Shown here in pieces: positions 1-7,999 of a DNA stretch of 44,787 nucleotides. Numbering within the stretch: position 1 is the stretch's first letter; each line of letters begins with the position of its first letter. The stretch comes from Alphaproteobacteria bacterium (GTDB lineage Bacteria; Pseudomonadota; Alphaproteobacteria; Micavibrionales; Micavibrionaceae), in contig JAIXWE010000091.1 in NCBI GenBank assembly GCA_027482195.1, forward strand, positions 1 through 44,787, given 5' to 3'. A program made the position numbers and the translations under genes. The notes beneath the pieces are model-generated. The model was given only the letters and a program-made list of their open reading frames with translations, had not been told where the DNA came from and did not search any database.

Positions 1-2284
1 CCGATCCGCCAAACACGTCGGCACCCATATCAGCAACCGTCAAATTTCCGTTTTTCAAAACGAAATTCAAATTTGCATTCTGAAAGCGCCATAAATTTTT
101 GGTGATGCTCTCCGCCGTGATTTTCAAATCCGCCTCGAATGCACGCATCCAGGCTGTATTAATCGCTTCACGTGACCACCGCGCGCCGCCCGCATTTGAT
201 TTCGCACCACCCCCAGACGCCGCCGCAGGCGCAGATCCAGACGTTTCGGTGAAATTCAAACTTCCGAAATTTAATTGCCCCGCAACTTGCGGAATTTTGC
301 CTTGGGTAATAGCCACATCACCCGCGACATCGCCGCGCCCAAGATTTCCCTTGATCGCCTTAAGATTAATCACCTGATCCGCCCACGACACGGTTGAAGA
401 CACATTCAACGATCCATTTAAACCACTAATCGCCACATATTGCGGGTTAAAGGTGCGGATCGCTTTGGTGATATCGGGGTGCGACACCGATAATTTCACA
501 GCATTCATTTGCGGTGACTCTGTCACATTTTTTACAAACCCATCGGCCGCCACGTTAAAATCAAGCGCGGATGTCGTGACCGCAAACCCCATATCTTCCA
601 GATCGCCCGTGATTTTTCCACGCGCTTCAAACGCGCCAATTGTTTGCTTTAACGGCAATGGTTTTTGATTATAAAGCTTTAACAAATCTTCGATACTTGC
701 CGTTGAAAAAGAAAAATTCACATCAAGACCAGAAAATTTTGCCGTATTTGCAATATCACCATTCAACGTTATTTTGCTGCTAATCGGCAACTCCGCGACA
801 ATATTCCCCAATGAAATGCCTGCATCTTTGGCCGCAATGCGCCCACCCACATTGCGGTATGTTTTTTGATCAAAAATCAATTCATTGATTTTAAACGCCA
901 ACGCGCCCGTAAACGGTAACGCAACCCCTTGTTCATTTTGAGAAGATTTTGAAGATGATGATTTTGAATCACTTGCGCCCGCACCTTCCGTAATTTGCGG
1001 GAAGTTTTGCCGCAATTGGTCCAAATCAAGTTGGTTTGAGGTAAAGGTTAAATCAAGCGCAGGTTTCGCCGCATTTGTTTTGATCATCCCGTCCAATAAA
1101 ATATCATTTCCCGCAAATTGAATTTTCATTTGCGACAAAGACGCCCCGCCTTCCGCCAAAACTTTCCCGCGACCTTGCACCGACAAAGAGCGCAAAAGTT
1201 GCAACAACGGATCTTTGCCGCCCGCTTCAGATTTTTGCGGTATTAAATTGATGACCACCGAAGAATTTGCCGGATCCCGCAAGCCATCAAACGCAATATC
1301 ACCCAACCACGCAGCATCACCCACATTCAAAGCCAATGTGTTGAGAGCAACTTTATTCGGGCCGTAATCCAGTGTTGCTTTTAGATTCATGTCATCGTGA
1401 AAGGCCTTTGGCACACGCGCATTCGGCGCAAAAGTTGCAATTGTTTTTTCAAGATGTTTCGAGCCAATCTCAATGTCCCCTTTGACCGACATATCATCTT
1501 GTTGCGCAACGACACCGTTGAAAACAACATTTAAAAAATTATCGGGAAGGTGAATGGTGGCTTGCAGCGGGTAAGATTTATCTTCACCCGACAAAGACCC
1601 GCTTTGCACATCAAGTGTGATTTTTTTATCATTATAAAGAAGATCACCATCAATATCGAAAGGCCCAGTCAGGCTTTGTAAAGCTACATCAAGATCAGCT
1701 TTTTGAATTGTATGCGTGGTGTCTTTTGATTCATCCTTATAGGTCAATGTGCCATTGCGCACCGCGACACGATTGATCATGAAATTTTGTGTTGCTTGGT
1801 CGGTTTGGTTTTTTGGATCCGTTTCGGGTTCTACTCCCGGCACGTTTACGGGCGGTTGTTTTAATGTTTGCCAATTCAATGCACCGTTGCGAATTTTTCT
1901 TACATTCACAACCGGGTCAACCAAGCTTACGTCCGCCACTTCAACCTTTCCGGTCAGAAGCGGAAGAAGAGCCAAGCTGATGGATGTTTTCTTGACGGTG
2001 AGTAATAATTCATCATTGCTGTTTTTCAGCACAACATCATTTAACGTCGCACCCGGCATGGGCAAAAGGCGCAAGCCAATATCACCCGTCCACGCAAGGT
2101 CATATCCGGTTGCTTGTTTCACTTTTTCAACGACCAAAGCGCGATATTTTTCTTGATCCAAAAAGTTGGATGCGGTGAGGCTTAAGACAACCAAGATAAC
2201 CGCGAAAGCGGCGGTAATTTTACCCCATAACGGTATGCGAAAATTTGGGCGCGGATCATCAAAAGAATCGTGATTTTGTGTCAT
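1..2284 (-). CDS. AsmA family protein (C-terminus outside window)
   Basis: This leftward frame is open from an ATG at 2284 to the window edge, giving about 761 codons without a stop, so the C-terminus is missing. An N-terminal membrane anchor is visible at about residues 20-42, after a polar, Asp/Pro-rich cytoplasmic head. It is followed by the AsmA-type opening: a short segment with YRALVVEKVKQATGYD, then W.GDI.L...P.....DV.L.N, and long alternating beta-type repeats. AsmA-like proteins span the periplasm from the inner membrane and belong to the repeating beta-groove group linked to outer-membrane lipid traffic and outer-membrane biogenesis. A low-complexity Ser/Asp/Glu stretch lies near the middle (around 930-990). 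The next gene upstream, in the other direction of reading, is phaB, whose stop is 71 bases away; nothing suggests a functional link. Family is confident, exact subfamily is not. Confidence 0.85.
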   Translation of the reverse strand, partial: MTQNHDSFDDPRPNFRIPLWGKITAAFAVILVVLSLTASNFLDQEKYRALVVEKVKQATGYDLAWTGDIGLRLLPMPGATLNDVVLKNSNDELLLTVKKTSISLALLPLLTGKVEVADVSLVDPVVNVRKIRNGALNWQTLKQPPVNVPGVEPETDPKNQTDQATQNFMINRVAVRNGTLTYKDESKDTTHTIQKADLDVALQSLTGPFDIDGDLLYNDKKITLDVQSGSLSGEDKSYPLQATIHLPDNFLNVVFNGVVAQQDDMSVKGDIEIGSKHLEKTIATFAPNARVPKAFHDDMNLKATLDYGPNKVALNTLALNVGDAAWLGDIAFDGLRDPANSSVVINLIPQKSEAGGKDPLLQLLRSLSVQGRGKVLAEGGASLSQMKIQFAGNDILLDGMIKTNAAKPALDLTFTSNQLDLDQLRQNFPQITEGAGASDSKSSSSKSSQNEQGVALPFTGALAFKINELIFDQKTYRNVGGRIAAKDAGISLGNIVAELPISSKITLNGDIANTAKFSGLDVNFSFSTASIEDLLKLYNQKPLPLKQTIGAFEARGKITGDLEDMGFAVTTSALDFNVAADGFVKNVTESPQMNAVKLSVSHPDITKAIRTFNPQYVAISGLNGSLNVSSTVSWADQVINLKAIKGNLGRGDVAGDVAITQGKIPQVAGQLNFGSLNFTETSGSAPAAASGGGAKSNAGGARWSREAINTAWMRAFEADLKITAESITKNLWRFQNANLNFVLKNGNLTVADMGADVFGGS

Positions 2285-2355
2285 CGGTTACTCCGAAAAA
2301 GGATGGATGACACCAATATAAACCGAATTAAATCAGATGCAAGTCGCGGATCTTT

Positions 2356-3081
2356 TTAAGCCGCGATATATTGGCCGCCATTGATGGTCATGGTCGCCCC
2401 GGTGATAAAGGCTGCGCGATCAGATGCCAAAAACACCACTAAATCCGCAATCTCTTCGGGTTTGCCCATACGCGCCGCAGGGATAGAACGAATGATCGAC
2501 GCCAAAACTTCTTGCGGCATTGACCCCGTCATATCGGTTGCGATATAGCCCGGGCAAATCGCATTCACGGTAATTCCCTTGGCCGCCGATTCTTGTGCCA
2601 AAGCACGGGTGAAACCCAACATGCCCGCTTTGGCCGCCGAATAATTTGTTTGTCCCAATTGGCCTTTTTGTCCATTGATCGAGCTGATGTTAATAATGCG
2701 TCCGAAACTGCGTTCCCGCATGCCGGTGATCACCGCACGTGTCATGTTAAAACAGGATGTAAGATTTGTTTCCATGACCGCATGCCACGCATCCTCATTC
2801 ATCTTGTGCAGCATCCCGTCTTTGGTAATTCCGGCATTATTCACAAGCACGGAAATGGCACCCATTTCTTTTTCAATTTGCGCACAAACATCATGGCAGG
2901 ATGCAAAATTTGCAACATCCGCTTTGTAAACTTTTGCGCCCGTTTCATTTGCACATTTTTGTGCCGCCTCGTCATTACCATGATAAATGGCCGCAACGTC
3001 AAACCCGTCCGCGCGCAACGCCTTGGTGATCGCCAGACCAATGCCGCGCGTTCCGCCTGTGACGATTGCTGTTTTTTTCAT
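2356..3081 (-). CDS. phaB: Acetoacetyl-CoA reductase (NADPH)
   Basis: A 241-residue short-chain dehydrogenase/reductase that reduces acetoacetyl-CoA to (R)-3-hydroxybutyryl-CoA, the second step of PHB synthesis. The start used is the second ATG of an ATGATG pair, because GGAGG ends five bases before it; a longer reading from 3111 would run into phaA and is unnecessary. Visible family marks are the nucleotide-binding TGGTRGIG near the N-terminus, NNAG in the middle, and the catalytic Ser followed by YxxxK (NYSAAK) near residue 150, then CPGYI. Length matches PhaB (about 240-246). It starts 13 bases after the phaA stop, so phaA-phaB are probably one transcript. FabG has the same fold, but the phaA neighbour favours PhaB. 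Confidence 0.93.
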   Translation of the reverse strand: MKKTAIVTGGTRGIGLAITKALRADGFDVAAIYHGNDEAAQKCANETGAKVYKADVANFASCHDVCAQIEKEMGAISVLVNNAGITKDGMLHKMNEDAWHAVMETNLTSCFNMTRAVITGMRERSFGRIINISSINGQKGQLGQTNYSAAKAGMLGFTRALAQESAAKGITVNAICPGYIATDMTGSMPQEVLASIIRSIPAARMGKPEEIADLVVFLASDRAAFITGATMTINGGQYIAA

Positions 3082-3094
3082 CATCTCCTCCATC

Positions 3095-4276
3095 TCAAAA
3101 ATCACGCGCAAGCGTCATGGCAATACCCATCCCGCCGCCAATGCACAATGTTGCAAGACCTTTTTGCGCATCACGTTTAGCCATTTCATGGACAAGTGTG
3201 ACCAACACCCGCGCACCGGAAGCCCCAATCGGATGACCCAAGGCAATCGCCCCGCCATTCACATTTGTTTTTGCCGCATCAAAACCAAGTGTGCGCGACA
3301 CCGCACAGGCTTGCGCCGCGAAAGCCTCATTCGATTCCACCACATCAAGATCGGTCACCGACCATCCCGCTTTTTGCAACGCCGCTTGCGACGCAGGAAT
3401 TGGCCCCGTGCCCATGATGCTGGGATCCACACCGGCCGCAGCCCATGACGCAACACGCGCAAGTGGTTTTAAGCCCCGCGCCTTTGCCTCGCTTAAGCTC
3501 ATGACAAGCAAAGCGGCCGCGCCGTCATTAATGCCCGACGCATTGCCGGCCGTGACCGTTCCATCCGGTTTGAACGCAGGTTTTAAACCGCCAAGTGTTT
3601 CAACACTTGTGCCCGCGCGCGGAAATTCATCCGTATCAAACACCACATCTTGCTTTTTTTGCTTAATGACCAAGGGTGCGATTTCATCTTTAAATCTGCC
3701 CGCTTTGATCGCGGCTTCGGCGCGTTGTTGTGATTGCGCAGCAAACTGATCTTGATCCGCACGGGTGACATTAAATTGCGTCGCGACATTTTCCGCCGTC
3801 ACACCCATGTGATAACCATTGAAAATATCCCACAAGCCATCTTTGATCATGGTATCGACAAAATCGGCATTGCCCATTTTGACACCCGCACGCAAATAAG
3901 CCACGTGAGGCGACAAACTCATATTCTCTTGCCCACCGGCAATAACAATTTTTGAATCCCCGCAACGAATAGATTGATACGCCATCGCCACCGCGCGCAA
4001 ACCCGAACCGCAAACTTGGTTGATTGTGATCGCCGTGCGATCAACCGGAATGCCCGCCTTGATTGCCGCCTGGCGCGCCGGGTTTTGACCAGCACCAGAT
4101 GTTAAAACCTGGCCCATCACCACATCATCAATATCAGTCGGGGAAAGTTGTGCATCGGCAAGAACGGCCGTTATCACATGCGCACCCAAATCATGCGCGG
4201 GGAGTGTCGCCAAACTTCCCATGAAAGAACCAATCGCCGTGCGTTTTGCAGCAACAATCACAACCGTATCCGACAT
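3095..4276 (-). CDS. phaA: Acetyl-CoA acetyltransferase (beta-ketothiolase)
   Basis: A 393-residue thiolase that condenses two acetyl-CoA into acetoacetyl-CoA, the first step of PHB synthesis. All catalytic residues are in the positions known from biosynthetic thiolases: nucleophile Cys89 in [10 protein letters not shown], His348 in LGHPIGASG and Cys378 in TLCIGGGMG. The full-length N-terminus ([13 protein letters not shown]) is typical. It lies just ahead of phaB and about 50 bases after phaC, all leftward, so it is part of the PHB block. Degradative FadA is an alternative for the family, but length, motifs and neighbours fit PhaA. Confidence 0.96.
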   Translation of the reverse strand: MSDTVVIVAAKRTAIGSFMGSLATLPAHDLGAHVITAVLADAQLSPTDIDDVVMGQVLTSGAGQNPARQAAIKAGIPVDRTAITINQVCGSGLRAVAMAYQSIRCGDSKIVIAGGQENMSLSPHVAYLRAGVKMGNADFVDTMIKDGLWDIFNGYHMGVTAENVATQFNVTRADQDQFAAQSQQRAEAAIKAGRFKDEIAPLVIKQKKQDVVFDTDEFPRAGTSVETLGGLKPAFKPDGTVTAGNASGINDGAAALLVMSLSEAKARGLKPLARVASWAAAGVDPSIMGTGPIPASQAALQKAGWSVTDLDVVESNEAFAAQACAVSRTLGFDAAKTNVNGGAIALGHPIGASGARVLVTLVHEMAKRDAQKGLATLCIGGGMGIAMTLARDF

Positions 4277-4328
4277 GGAACATCCTTTCGTTTGATGAAA
4301 GGCTTTGTTGCATATTTCACATTATTTT

Positions 4329-5552
4329 TCAAGACGTGGTTGTATTTTGTGTGTTGCATTGCCGCATGATCCAGTCCTGCAAAGGTTGCCACACATCGTG
4401 TTTGGCTTTGCGCCCGATCATCATGCTGATATGACCGCAATCGGGCTCAAGAATTTCGGCATTTTTGAGATTCTCATAAAGCGCGCGCGCCGAAAATGAC
4501 GGCACAATTTTATCACGTTGCGGCACAATCACAAAAGACGGTGTTGTGAAATTTTTCAGCTGAACTTTTTGTTTTCCCAAAAACCATTTTCCTTGCGCGG
4601 GGTTATTCTCGACATACCAATTTTTAATGGCTTGGAATAAAAGAGGTGCGGGAAGATCTTGCCCGCCATTCACCCAATCTTCCACCGCCACAAATAAACG
4701 CGCCTCTGCGCTTTGGGGATCCATCGCCGCAAAGGCGGCATATTTACGCGCAATCAAATCAGGATCAACGGCCGCAAACATCATTTGAAGCCATTCCATC
4801 GGCATGTAATCAAGACACGCAAGTTTCGCCAGCCCCTCACGCGCCCAATTATGAATGATTACGCCAAAATCATCCGGATTTTTTTGAGAAAAATCCCATG
4901 GTGTTGCCACATAAATGTGGCCGCGAAATTGGTTGGGGTGCAACGCTTCATACCCCGCAAGCAAAAGCCCACCCATGCAATACCCCATTGCAAAAAGGGG
5001 TTTGTGGTGATCATGGGAAATTTTCATCACCGCGCGGTGAAGCTTTTCTCCCAAAAATTTTTGAAAGGAGCTGTAATCGGAGTCTGTGCGCAGATTGCCC
5101 CAATCAATCATGAAAACATCACATTCATGATGGCATAAAAATTCAACCAATGATCGTTCGGGAAGAAGATCAAGAATTTCGTTACCATTGATCAAAGACG
5201 GAATGATGATGATGCCCGCTTTTGCTTTTCCTTTAGCCGCGTGATGTGTCACGCGCAAAGACCCATCGGTGAACACAACCGGTGCGGATGTTGCGGGCCT
5301 TTCCCACGCAAATTTTTGATAGGCCGCCAAACCTTCGATCACTTTTTTCATGTCGGATTTCAGATGGGACGATTCCTCGCCGCTCCAAAAATCATTGCCG
5401 AATTGCGCCCCGTGATTCAGGTGCGGGCGCGCCAAACTTCCCGCCGCCACCGACACATGAAGCATCAAAGGTTTGCGCCGGATTGCAATTGTATGTTCTG
5501 TCAGAGGCGGGTTTGTCAGAGTCACAAAAAAGCCTTTTTCGCGTGTTTTCAT
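4329..5552 (-). CDS. phaC: Poly(3-hydroxyalkanoate) synthase, short form
   Basis: An alpha/beta-hydrolase-fold polymerase that joins (R)-3-hydroxyacyl-CoA units into PHB. The PhaC lipase-like box is present as GYCMGG with Cys192; the general acid/base pair appears as Asp347 in PQRDKIVP and His374 in DCGHISMM, the usual PhaC spacing. At 407 residues it is much shorter than class I synthases (about 590) and nearer class III PhaC (about 355), yet no PhaE or PhaR(Bacillus)-type partner is adjacent. The ATG at 5552 is preferred; a TTG two codons upstream is also possible, and neither has a strong ribosome binding site. It leads the phaC-phaA-phaB group and diverges from phaR. A PHA depolymerase would carry Ser in place of the Cys, so synthase is favoured. 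Confidence 0.85.
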   Translation of the reverse strand: MKTREKGFFVTLTNPPLTEHTIAIRRKPLMLHVSVAAGSLARPHLNHGAQFGNDFWSGEESSHLKSDMKKVIEGLAAYQKFAWERPATSAPVVFTDGSLRVTHHAAKGKAKAGIIIIPSLINGNEILDLLPERSLVEFLCHHECDVFMIDWGNLRTDSDYSSFQKFLGEKLHRAVMKISHDHHKPLFAMGYCMGGLLLAGYEALHPNQFRGHIYVATPWDFSQKNPDDFGVIIHNWAREGLAKLACLDYMPMEWLQMMFAAVDPDLIARKYAAFAAMDPQSAEARLFVAVEDWVNGGQDLPAPLLFQAIKNWYVENNPAQGKWFLGKQKVQLKNFTTPSFVIVPQRDKIVPSFSARALYENLKNAEILEPDCGHISMMIGRKAKHDVWQPLQDWIMRQCNTQNTTTS

Positions 5553-5655
5553 CCACAAGCATTATCAAGCGTTGCGGCCAATGTCTTCCCAGACTGGCAA
5601 ATTTGTGCATAATTACAATAGTTTTCGTTCAAACCCCAATCAAAAAGGTTGTGCT

Positions 5656-6195
5656 ATGCCCCCGAAAAAAGGCAGTGATAAACCCGTTGTTATCAAAAAA
5701 TATGCAAACCGCCGTTTGTATGACACGGGGCGCAGTTCTTACGTCACGTTGGATGATCTGTGCGAGATGATCAAAGATGGGTATGAGTTTGTTGTTTACG
5801 ATGCCAAAACCGGCGAAGATCTGACCCGCTCGGTTCTCACGCAAATTATTGTTGAACAAGAAACCAAAGGCGAAAATTTATTGCCGATTAATTTCTTGCG
5901 CCAATTGATCGGATTTTACGGTGATAATATGAGCCCGTTGATCCCCAATTATTTGGAACAAACATTGAATATGTTCACCCAAAACCAAGATAAGTTCAAA
6001 GAGCAGATGAGCAAATCTTTCGGCAATATGGGGAATATGGGCGGTATGAATGGCATCAAAGGTATGAACAATATGTTCCCGATGCCGAATTTCGAAGAAT
6101 TGGCCAAACAAAATATGGCGATGTTTGAAAATGCGATGAAGGCGTTTGCCGCGTTTCAAATGACCGGCACTCCCAAGAAACCTGATCAGAAGTAA
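5656..6195 (+). CDS. phaR: Polyhydroxyalkanoate synthesis repressor PhaR
   Basis: A 179-residue PHB-responsive DNA-binding regulator. The N-terminal PhaR domain is clear: VVIKKYANRRLYDTG, SSYVTLDDLCEMIKDG and VVYDAKTGEDLTRSVLTQII, followed by a second conserved block LPINFLRQLIGFYGDNM. The C-terminal third is Met/Asn/Gly-rich (NMGNMGGMNGIKGMNNM) and probably binds polymer or mediates contacts. The start at 5656 has AAGG about eight bases upstream and begins MPPKKG; an upstream in-frame extension to 5473 runs through phaC and is rejected. In other alphaproteobacteria PhaR represses phasin genes and itself and is released by PHB granules. It diverges from phaC with about 100 bases between them. 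Confidence 0.95.
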   Translation: MPPKKGSDKPVVIKKYANRRLYDTGRSSYVTLDDLCEMIKDGYEFVVYDAKTGEDLTRSVLTQIIVEQETKGENLLPINFLRQLIGFYGDNMSPLIPNYLEQTLNMFTQNQDKFKEQMSKSFGNMGNMGGMNGIKGMNNMFPMPNFEELAKQNMAMFENAMKAFAAFQMTGTPKKPDQK

Positions 6196-6203
6196 GTTTC
6201 GTT

Positions 6204-7925
6204 TTATAATTTACGCGCCATATGATTTTGCGGGAGCCACAAACGCTCTAATGACGGCATGCCATACGCATATCCTTGGATATGATTGATTCCGCCATCG
6301 GCCAGAATGCGGGCTTCGGCCAATGTTTCCGCTCCCTCACCGACCGTTTCCAAATTCATCCCCTCGGCAATCGATTGCAACGCGCGGATGAACAACATGT
6401 TATCGTCTTTGTGAATATTGCGCACAAAAGATTTATCAATTTTGACAATATTCAAACTTAAATCCCGCAATTGGGTAAAGGCCGTTTGCCCCGCGCCAAA
6501 ATCATCAAGCGCAATTTGACATCCCATTTCTTGAAGCGTTTTGATCACCTTCATGGTTTGATTGATATCAAACATGGCGGCACTTTCAGTGATTTCAACA
6601 ATCAAACGCCGCGCCACATCACTGCGCCCACCCAATTGTTCGGAGATATCTTTCAACCATTGCGGATCTGTCAATGTGTGGTTAGAGACATTAATCGACA
6701 AGCGCAAATCATCATAATTTTTAAGTTCCGTAATGGCTTCCCGCGTGCAATAACCATCGGCCAAACGCGTGAGGCCCATACGTTCAATGGCCGGAATAAA
6801 CATGCCAGCCGGCACCACCTTGCCATCTTCGTCAATCATGCGAATAAGGCATTCGTAAAAAGTCACGTCCTGGGTTTTCGCATTGATAATTGGTTGGAAC
6901 GCCATTTTGATCCGGCGATCGCGAAAACTTTTTAAGAATTTATCACCAATCGCCAAAACATCGGCGAAATCATGCGTGCGCGACGAAATTGTTTCATCAT
7001 GTGCCACAAAACATCCGCGCCCGCGATTTTTCGCCTCACGCAATGCAAGCTCCGCTTGCGCCAACGCAGTGGAGGCTTTGAGATCTGGGTTTGATAATTC
7101 AACCCCGCCGATTGACACCATGACCGGAATAATTTGACCATCGAAATCAAAGGGCTGGTGATAAAAGACCCGTAAAATACTGTTGGCGATGCCATTCATT
7201 TCATGGGTGGCCCCATCTTTGATCAAGACCCCGAACAAATCCCCGCTGATACGCGTGACAATGGCGCGCGTGCCCGCCAACGCTTCCAACCTTTTTCCGG
7301 TGCGAATAATCACCTCATCCGCAATGTGAGACCCATAAGTGTGATTTATCAAAGATAATTGATCCACACCGATGGCAAGAAGAAACCCACCCGCATTCGA
7401 CGGATTCATGGTTGCAAAAACTTTTTCAAGTTCCGTTTCCAAACCTTGCCGCCCCAAATTCGCCATCAAACCAAACGACACATTTTTAGCGGTATGTTTT
7501 GTGGATTCAAAAAGGCTGATATCTTGGGCAACCGCCGACGCGTCAATGCGCAATAGACTGTGCACCGTTTGCTCCCCCGTTAGATCATCGGTCACAGCCG
7601 TGCCCGTTTCAATGAGGGGAATAAAATTTCCATCCGAATTTTTTATGCGGTAGTTCAAGGTGAAATTTTTCACAAGCCCGCCGCGGCTTTCTTCCAGCAC
7701 ACTTGCCAACGCAATTTGCCGCGCCGGAATATCTTGCGGATTCATCAACATCACAAAATCATCCGCGCGTTTCGGGATCTCAGATTCCCCGCGGCCCAGC
7801 ACGCGCGCACTGTCGCCCAAAAATTCAATCTCACCTTTGGTGACGTGCCACAAGCACGCAAGTTGGTTTGCCGCCTTTAATGTCGACGACAAATGTGCAA
7901 GCCATAATGGTGCGGAATCAGCCAT
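6204..7925 (-). CDS. PAS / degenerate GGDEF / EAL cyclic-di-GMP protein
   Basis: A 573-residue soluble signalling protein. Residues about 20-130 look like a PAS-type sensor. Residues about 160-310 form a GGDEF fold, but the signature is SGDLF (227-231) and not GGDEF, so cyclase activity is unlikely. Residues about 330-570 are an EAL domain whose signature reads ECL (358-360). The other key EAL residues are there: Asn in INVSN, EITE (444-447), DDFGAG (474-479), KID (495-497), GEGAET and QGYAYG. It therefore looks like a c-di-GMP phosphodiesterase with a regulatory or dead GGDEF half. It converges on phaR with 8 bases between the stops. Family assignment is certain; catalytic activity is inferred from residues. 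Confidence 0.9.
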   Translation of the reverse strand: MADSAPLWLAHLSSTLKAANQLACLWHVTKGEIEFLGDSARVLGRGESEIPKRADDFVMLMNPQDIPARQIALASVLEESRGGLVKNFTLNYRIKNSDGNFIPLIETGTAVTDDLTGEQTVHSLLRIDASAVAQDISLFESTKHTAKNVSFGLMANLGRQGLETELEKVFATMNPSNAGGFLLAIGVDQLSLINHTYGSHIADEVIIRTGKRLEALAGTRAIVTRISGDLFGVLIKDGATHEMNGIANSILRVFYHQPFDFDGQIIPVMVSIGGVELSNPDLKASTALAQAELALREAKNRGRGCFVAHDETISSRTHDFADVLAIGDKFLKSFRDRRIKMAFQPIINAKTQDVTFYECLIRMIDEDGKVVPAGMFIPAIERMGLTRLADGYCTREAITELKNYDDLRLSINVSNHTLTDPQWLKDISEQLGGRSDVARRLIVEITESAAMFDINQTMKVIKTLQEMGCQIALDDFGAGQTAFTQLRDLSLNIVKIDKSFVRNIHKDDNMLFIRALQSIAEGMNLETVGEGAETLAEARILADGGINHIQGYAYGMPSLERLWLPQNHMARKL

Positions 7926-7999
7926 AAAAACCCCTGAAAGACCATTCCAAGAGTGCCAGAAAGAAATAAATGAAAGCTTAAGTTTTAAAGCAAAAAACC

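Noticed and set aside
2341-2365. CGCGG/CCGCG hairpin over the phaB stop
   Set aside because: Short stem without a T-run in either direction; not enough for a terminator.
2593-3180. Rightward open frame of about 195 codons over phaB/phaA
   Set aside because: It is the antisense shadow of phaB and phaA; no ribosome binding site and no family resemblance.
6471-6935. Rightward frame over the EAL domain
   Set aside because: Antisense to a well-supported gene with conserved EAL motifs.
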